Positions 59,815 through 64,000 of a stretch of 64,000 nt of DNA are shown here, piece after piece. The position numbers and the translations under genes are program-made. Numbering within the stretch: the first letter of the stretch is position 1; each line of letters starts with the position of its first letter. A model generated the notes under the pieces. That model saw only the letters and a list, made by a program, of their open reading frames with translations, made no database searches and was not told the origin of the DNA. The stretch lies in contig DASZBX010000047.1 of the NCBI GenBank assembly GCA_035943635.1, forward strand, positions 52,102 through 116,101, read 5' to 3'. The stretch comes from DASZBX01 sp035943635. GTDB taxonomy: Bacteria; Actinomycetota; Actinomycetes; Streptomycetales; Catenulisporaceae.

Positions 59815-61377
59815 TTATGCCGTGGCCCCTGCGGTCACGGCGTCGCCCGTGCCGTCCGCGTGAGCACTCTCGCCCACTCCACTATCGACGCTGCTGCCAC
59901 TACTGCTGCTGCCACTACTGCTGCTGTTACTACTGCCACTGTCCCCATCAGCCGGTGCCCGGTAGTGCCGGTAGCTAGGCACGAACACCGCCAGCAGCAA
60001 CGTCCCGACGATCACCGCGACACCGCCGCCCGTGATCGTGGCCCGACTGCCGAAGGCCCCGCCCAACACGCCGTGCAACAGGTCCGCCATCCGAGGCCCA
60101 CCGGCCACGACCACGATGAACACCCCCTGCATCCGCCCACGCAACTCGTCCGGCACTGCGCTCTGCAGGATCGACCCACGGAACACCATCGACACCAGGT
60201 CCGCGGCCCCGGCGATGGCCAGGAACGTCACGGCGAGCCAGAGCGAGCTGGTCAGGCCGAAGAAGATGATCGCGATACCCCAGCTCAGCACGGCGATGAT
60301 CGTCATCAGCCCGTGCCGTCGAGCCCGGGTGAACGTACCCGACAGCAGCCCGCCGGCCATGGCCCCGATCGGGATCGCCGCGTACAGCAGACCGAGCGAG
60401 AGATGATTGCCCGCGTACGTGGTCGACGCCAGCTGCGGGAACAACGCCCGTGGCATCCCGAAGACCATCGCCACCAGGTCGACCGCGAAGGACATGAACA
60501 GCAGCCGGTTGGCCATCACGAACCGGAACCCCTCGACCACCTGCCCCCACCCGGCCCGCCGCGCGGCCCCCTCGCCCGGCGGCATCGACGGCAGCATGAC
60601 CACGGCCCACAACGCCGCACTCAGGCCGACCGTGTCGATCAGGTAGAGCGTGGACAATCCGATCACCGGGATCAGGCTGCCGGCCAGCATCGGCCCGGCG
60701 ATCGCGCCGACGTTCATCACCGTGGCGTTCAACGCGTTCGCCGCAGGCAGCTCCGAGGCCGGCACCAACCGGGGGATCGCCGCGCCGCGGGCCGGGGAGT
60801 TCAACCCGAACATCGCCTGCTGCACCATGAGCAGCACGATCAGCAACGCCACCGAGTGCACCCCGGCAACACCCTGCACCCACAGCCCGAGCGAGGTCAG
60901 GGCCACACCGGTGTTCGTGACCATCAGCAACTTACGCCGGTCGACCGTGTCCGCGACCGCCCCGCCCCACAACCCGAACACGATCAGCGGCGCCAACCCG
61001 GCGAAACTCGCCAGGCCGACCCAGGTTGAGGAGTTCGTCAGCTGGTAGATCTGGTAGGGCACGGCGATTGCGGTGAGTTGGCTACCTACCGAGGTCACGA
61101 TGGTGCTCGTCCAGAGGCGGCGGTAGGGCACGTGCTGCAACGGCCGGGTGTCGATCGCGAACCGCCGTAGCTTCCCGCTACGGTCCGCCTGCGATGACGT
61201 TTTGGGGGATTTCGCCTCTGCTTCCGCTGCGGCGGACGCCTCAGCCGCCACCGCGTCGACTGCCGCAGCGGCCGGCTCCGGGCTCGCCGGCTCGGGCGCG
61301 AACGTCGTGGTCACAGCCTCGGTTGGCGCCTCGGCTATCGCGGGATCGCCCGCCTGGGGGGAGCTGCTGGGGTTCAC
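59815..61377 (-). CDS. MFS exporter (MFS_3, EntS-like)
   Basis: 520 residues with twelve hydrophobic helices and the MFS_3 pattern (WTSTIVTSVGSQLTAIAVPYQIYQLT, FGLWGGAVADTVDRRKLL as loop 2-3, SPARGAAIPRLVPASELPAANAL). Relatives export siderophores or drugs. The cytosolic ends are unusual: N-terminal 80 residues rich in Ala/Glu/Pro and a C-terminal tail of Ser runs (bases 59891-59940) encoded by trinucleotide repeats. GAGGAG precedes the GTG start. Confidence 0.88.
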   Translation of the reverse strand: MNPSSSPQAGDPAIAEAPTEAVTTTFAPEPASPEPAAAAVDAVAAEASAAAEAEAKSPKTSSQADRSGKLRRFAIDTRPLQHVPYRRLWTSTIVTSVGSQLTAIAVPYQIYQLTNSSTWVGLASFAGLAPLIVFGLWGGAVADTVDRRKLLMVTNTGVALTSLGLWVQGVAGVHSVALLIVLLMVQQAMFGLNSPARGAAIPRLVPASELPAANALNATVMNVGAIAGPMLAGSLIPVIGLSTLYLIDTVGLSAALWAVVMLPSMPPGEGAARRAGWGQVVEGFRFVMANRLLFMSFAVDLVAMVFGMPRALFPQLASTTYAGNHLSLGLLYAAIPIGAMAGGLLSGTFTRARRHGLMTIIAVLSWGIAIIFFGLTSSLWLAVTFLAIAGAADLVSMVFRGSILQSAVPDELRGRMQGVFIVVVAGGPRMADLLHGVLGGAFGSRATITGGGVAVIVGTLLLAVFVPSYRHYRAPADGDSGSSNSSSSGSSSSGSSVDSGVGESAHADGTGDAVTAGATA

Positions 61378-61529
61378 AGGGCACGCTCCTCGGCGGCGCT
61401 ATCGGGATCATGCAGGGCTGTACGGAATGATAATCCATAGAGACCATTACCCCGCCGGGGGTCCAGATTCGCCCGACTTTCCGACCTGCTCGCCTGCGAG
61501 ACCCGGCCAAGATCCGGTTCAATAGGCGC

Positions 61530-62204
61530 ATGAAACGCTACCCGAGGCTGGCCGCCGTGCCCTTCGCCACCGTCCTGGCTCCGTACCCGCACGAGGGCGG
61601 CGTGGTCGAGCTGGGGCCCGGCGCTGATTTCGAGTGTGCTCACTTCGAAGCGGTCCGTTTCCCGCAGCCCCGCGCCGCTGGTGCGCATTTCTCTGAGTGC
61701 GCTTTCAGCGACACCACTTTTGACGGCGGACGGTTACGCGGCGCACGCTTTCATGATGCCTGGCTGGGCGCTGTTCGATTGGTCGGGGTCGATCTGGCTG
61801 AGTGTTCCTTCGTCGATGCGACCATCGATGGTTCTGTTCTGGCTGGGGTGCCTGCTTTCGGCAGCTTGCTGCGGCGCGTGGTTTTTCAGCGATGCAAGCT
61901 CGACTCGGTGAACTTCCGCACCGCGAAACTTGCTGATGTGATCTTTGAGGACTGCACGATCAAGGATGTGGACTTTGCCGGGGCCTCTCTGCAGCGTGTC
62001 AGCTTTTCTGGTTGCACTTTGACTGATGTCGATTTCACCAAGGCGAGCTTGAGTAAGGTGGACCTTCGCGGCGCCGAACTCATCAGCCTCAGTGGTTTGG
62101 ATGCGCTTCGCGGCGCCACCATTGATACTGGGCAACTTCTCGGCTTGGCTCCCGCGCTGGCCGCTTTCTTGGGTATCAATGTGCAAGACGCGCGCACCCG
62201 CTGA
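61530..62204 (+). CDS. Pentapeptide-repeat protein
   Basis: 224 residues with about eight turns of a pentapeptide beta-helix (AHFSECAFSDTTFDGGRL, AVRLVGVDLAECSFVDATI, ADVIFEDCTIKDVDF), like MfpA/Qnr or effector proteins that mimic DNA. The C terminus LISLSGLDALRGATIDTGQLLGL is typical of Qnr-like ends. Third positions are often T or A, unlike its neighbours, so the gene may have been acquired. Target unknown. Leaderless start possible: TTCAAT lies 6 bases before the ATG. Confidence 0.82.
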   Translation: MKRYPRLAAVPFATVLAPYPHEGGVVELGPGADFECAHFEAVRFPQPRAAGAHFSECAFSDTTFDGGRLRGARFHDAWLGAVRLVGVDLAECSFVDATIDGSVLAGVPAFGSLLRRVVFQRCKLDSVNFRTAKLADVIFEDCTIKDVDFAGASLQRVSFSGCTLTDVDFTKASLSKVDLRGAELISLSGLDALRGATIDTGQLLGLAPALAAFLGINVQDARTR

Positions 62205-62217
62205 CCTTGGTGCTGTC

Positions 62218-62244
62218 GCTACTGCTACTGCTACTGCTACTGCT
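62218..62244. repeat. GCTACT microsatellite between convergent genes
   Basis: Four and a half tandem copies of GCTACT lie between the pentapeptide-repeat gene and the fic gene, ending right at the fic stop. Such short repeats can change length by slippage. A similar Ser-coding trinucleotide run occurs in the MFS gene. Confidence 0.6.
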
Positions 62245-63393
62245 CTACGCCATACTCCCCACGGGATACGGCTCCCGAAGCAACTCCGTACACACCTTCG
62301 CGTGGATCTCACCGGCCCGATTGCCGAGCTCGGCACCGGCAACGTAGTGCTGCGTGCGCCCATAGCCGACCGGTTCGATGAGCCCGAGCCGCTTGAGCTG
62401 CTGCACGTCGCGGATGGACTGGTCCCGGGTCAGGTCCTCGTCATGGGCGTACACCAGACGCCGCAAATGCCCCGACGCAGCGGCGAACAGCGCGGAGACC
62501 GTGCGCTCTTCGAGCTTGTAGTGTTCTGCGATCTCCATCACCGCCAACCAGAGCCGACCCGACTCCTCCAACCGGCGCTCGATCTCCTGCGCCCGCAGGT
62601 GATGGGCCCGCAGACAGAACTGCCAGCTGTGTGCGTCGACCTCAGGGGCCCGGGTCGAGTGAACCTGCCGAAGTGCGTCGAAGTAAGCCTTCGTATTGGC
62701 CGGCGACTGGCCCAACCACTCCTCGATCGAGCAGAACTCCGGCGCGAGTTCGCCTTCCTTGGCCAGGACCAAATTGTTCAGTATTCGGGACATCCGACCG
62801 TTCCCGTCCCGCCAGGGGCGGATGCTGGCCAGGTTCAGGTGCGCCATCGCGGCCCGCACGTAAGGATGCGCATTCAGATCGCCATCGCTGAGCCAATCCA
62901 CCAAGTCGGTCATCAACTCGGGCACGCGCACGGGACCGGTCGCTTCGAACGCAGGCGCGCAACCCGCCGGCTCCCCGCCGATCCACACCTCGCGAGTGCG
63001 ATAACGGCCCGGCCACTTCGGCAGGTCGTGTTCGGTGAGCATGAAGTGCATGGCAGACAGCAGCATGTGGTTGTAATGGAAGACCTCGAACTTCGTAGCC
63101 TGCTGAGCATAGGCAAAAGCGCGACTGTATCCCTCCACGGCGGTCTGCGTGGATTCGGGGACCGCACCGGACATCTGCTCGCCAACGACCAAAGCGACCG
63201 CGTCAACCTGCGACATGTGGAAGCCCGCGATCGCATTCGAACCACGGATCACTCCGGCGATGAGGTACCTGCGCAGCTGTTCCGCCCAAGGCTGAGGCTC
63301 GGCCAACTGCCGACGGATCCGACCTCTCGCGACGTCGATCTCGGCCAGAACACGCTCGTCGTCATACGACAGGGAAGGGATCTGAAGAAGCAT
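62245..63393 (-). CDS. Fic-domain protein with altered catalytic and inhibitory motifs
   Basis: 382 residues: Fic domain (about 60-230) and a winged-helix-like C terminus (IRDVQQLKRLGLIEPVG). Fic enzymes transfer AMP or similar groups using the His of HPFxDGNGR. Here the motif is IRPWRDGNGRMSR: the His is Arg192 (codon CGC at 62818-62820, one transition from CAC). The inhibitory helix motif S/TxxxE[GN] reads SNAIAG (52-57), with Ala56 replacing Glu. The anion-binding DGNGR is intact. So it is probably no AMP transferase, or has a changed activity. AGGAGC abuts the ATG; CACCAT 6 bases before suggests a leaderless start. Confidence 0.87.
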   Translation of the reverse strand: MLLQIPSLSYDDERVLAEIDVARGRIRRQLAEPQPWAEQLRRYLIAGVIRGSNAIAGFHMSQVDAVALVVGEQMSGAVPESTQTAVEGYSRAFAYAQQATKFEVFHYNHMLLSAMHFMLTEHDLPKWPGRYRTREVWIGGEPAGCAPAFEATGPVRVPELMTDLVDWLSDGDLNAHPYVRAAMAHLNLASIRPWRDGNGRMSRILNNLVLAKEGELAPEFCSIEEWLGQSPANTKAYFDALRQVHSTRAPEVDAHSWQFCLRAHHLRAQEIERRLEESGRLWLAVMEIAEHYKLEERTVSALFAAASGHLRRLVYAHDEDLTRDQSIRDVQQLKRLGLIEPVGYGRTQHYVAGAELGNRAGEIHAKVCTELLREPYPVGSMA

Positions 63394-63796
63394 GCTCCTA
63401 TGGTGGCAAACCCTGAGGCAGCGGAATCAGAAAACTAACTCGATCGAGTGAGGGATTCGCCAAACATACGCTACTTCGACGCCATGAAGCGTAGTGGGCG
63501 GCCCAGTCTGAAGTGGCGGCATATGGTGGCTGAACCAGCGCCCGTCGAGCAGCACACAGGCAGTTGCCGCGAGCCAGATCAGCTCGCCGACGATCGAACG
63601 GGCGAGTTCGCGCTCCCGCATTGTGAATCCTCCCCGTAGGCGCTCCGCAGCTGCGTTTGCTTGCTTTGCTGGCGCGGGAGAGGCGCTGGCGAATGCCGCC
63701 ATATCAGCTCTCGTCTACTGCTGTGCCTCCGGCGGGCCAGGAACCCCCAAGGATCCCCATGGATCAGTCTTTTTGGTTGGTGGGTTACCTTTTGGG

Positions 63797-63825
63797 TGTG
63801 TCGGATCGGGATCCTCGGTGCCCCA
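63797..63825 (+). repeat. 29-bp inverted repeat, left arm
   Basis: TGTGTCGGATCGGGATCCTC plus nine more bases match the reverse complement of 63966-63994 at 28 of 29 positions. Within the 140-base loop a second pair TCAACTCCCG / CGGGAGTTGA is also inverted, so the whole region can fold into a large nested hairpin. It may be a structured RNA, a small non-autonomous element or the end of a mobile element. Confidence 0.6.
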
Positions 63826-63965
63826 GTCGGCCCGGAGCCTGCCACACCGGACAGGCCCAATCAACTCCCGGGCTTGTTGCTTCGGGCGGTCTGCTCGCGA
63901 TGGATATGGGTCGGGTGCGGGAGTTGACAGGACCTGCCCGGCGCGGCTGTCTTCGTTCCGCCTGG

Positions 63966-63994
63966 GCCACCGAGGATCCCGATCCGACACAGCC
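63966..63994 (-). repeat. 29-bp inverted repeat, right arm
   Basis: Right arm of the inverted repeat beginning at 63797; one mismatch. It ends six bases before the window edge, so the structure may continue outside. Confidence 0.6.
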
Positions 63995-64000
63995 CCAGCC

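Larger units (their letters stand above)
63394..64000. other. Gene-poor end of the window
   Basis: 607 bases of lower GC than the rest. A perfect palindrome ACTCGATCGAGT lies at 63438-63449, near the fic start. A minus-strand frame at 63427-63621 (64 aa from an internal ATG) has one hydrophobic stretch but no motif, and no Shine-Dalgarno convinced me, so I do not call it. The rest is dominated by the inverted repeats at 63797 and 63966. Confidence 0.35.

Noticed and set aside
63427..63621. A 64-codon minus-strand frame near the end
   Set aside because: No Shine-Dalgarno, no motif and uncertain codon use; not enough to call a gene.
1..64000. tRNA, rRNA, transposases and prophage genes
   Set aside because: None was recognised on either strand; the inverted repeat at 63.8 kb is the only mobile-element-like signal.

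Overview
The window is about 72% GC, with dense genes, GTG/ATG starts, frequent 4-base start/stop overlaps and several apparently leaderless genes. Together with a four-gene conservon (histidine kinase, Roadblock/LC7, DUF742, small GTPase-like), a DasR-type operator in front of a chitinase gene and many secreted or lipid-anchored proteins, this points to a filamentous actinomycete (Streptomyces/Catenulispora-like). The exact genus cannot be fixed from the sequence alone. I saw no rRNA, tRNA, CRISPR array or intact transposase.

Region by region. 1-1.7 kb: the end of a DUF1023 alpha/beta hydrolase gene plus a lipoprotein. 1.9-15.9 kb, minus strand: one long organosulfur-scavenging operon. It begins with a leaderless 29-codon cysteine leader peptide, followed by a Dpp/Opp-type ABC importer (binding protein, two permeases, two ATPases), a luciferase-like monooxygenase, a molybdenum S/N-oxide reductase that runs in frame into an acyl-CoA-dehydrogenase-fold oxidoreductase, a second luciferase-like monooxygenase, an alpha/beta hydrolase and SsuD. 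16.2-18.8 kb: partner genes (DsbA-like protein, cupin, Rrf2 regulator and, divergently, an SsuE-type FMN reductase that would feed the FMNH2-dependent enzymes). 18.8-25 kb: conserved hypothetical, ribonuclease Z, a scar joining a P450 fragment to an LD-carboxypeptidase gene, and a divergent DMT exporter/MocR pair. 25-32 kb: a heterodimeric ABC exporter with complementary degenerate ATP sites, a possible aerolysin-like protein, a membrane-anchored protein and a lipoprotein. 31.8-38.5 kb: a ROK repressor divergent from a sugar ABC operon whose first permease carries an inserted beta-sandwich and whose ATPase has lost key motifs. 38.8-42.7 kb: the conservon. 42.7-45.1 kb: dihydroxyacetone kinase DhaK/DhaL with a divergent DhaM.

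45-64 kb is mixed housekeeping and accessory DNA: NUDIX hydrolase, TrmH-type rRNA methyltransferase, a decayed methyltransferase gene, a GH18 chitinase under a DasR-like site, a DUF4239 membrane protein, a Pro-Thr-rich surface protein, a decayed GNAT gene, a ClpC-like protein with only one AAA+ module, DUF445, a GH25-like secreted protein, two GNAT paralogues flanking an FmdB zinc ribbon, an MFS exporter, a pentapeptide-repeat protein, and a Fic protein lacking the catalytic His and the inhibitory Glu. The window ends in a gene-poor stretch with a 29-bp inverted repeat.

The strongest biological story is the sulfur module. Import, desulfonation, S-oxide reduction, FMNH2 supply, a candidate Rrf2 regulator and a cysteine-sensing leader are gathered in about 17 kb, and similar TGTCA/TGACA inverted repeats overlie the -35 elements of both divergent transcription units. 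A second theme is gene decay: four broken or rearranged reading frames and three proteins that keep their fold but lose catalytic residues.
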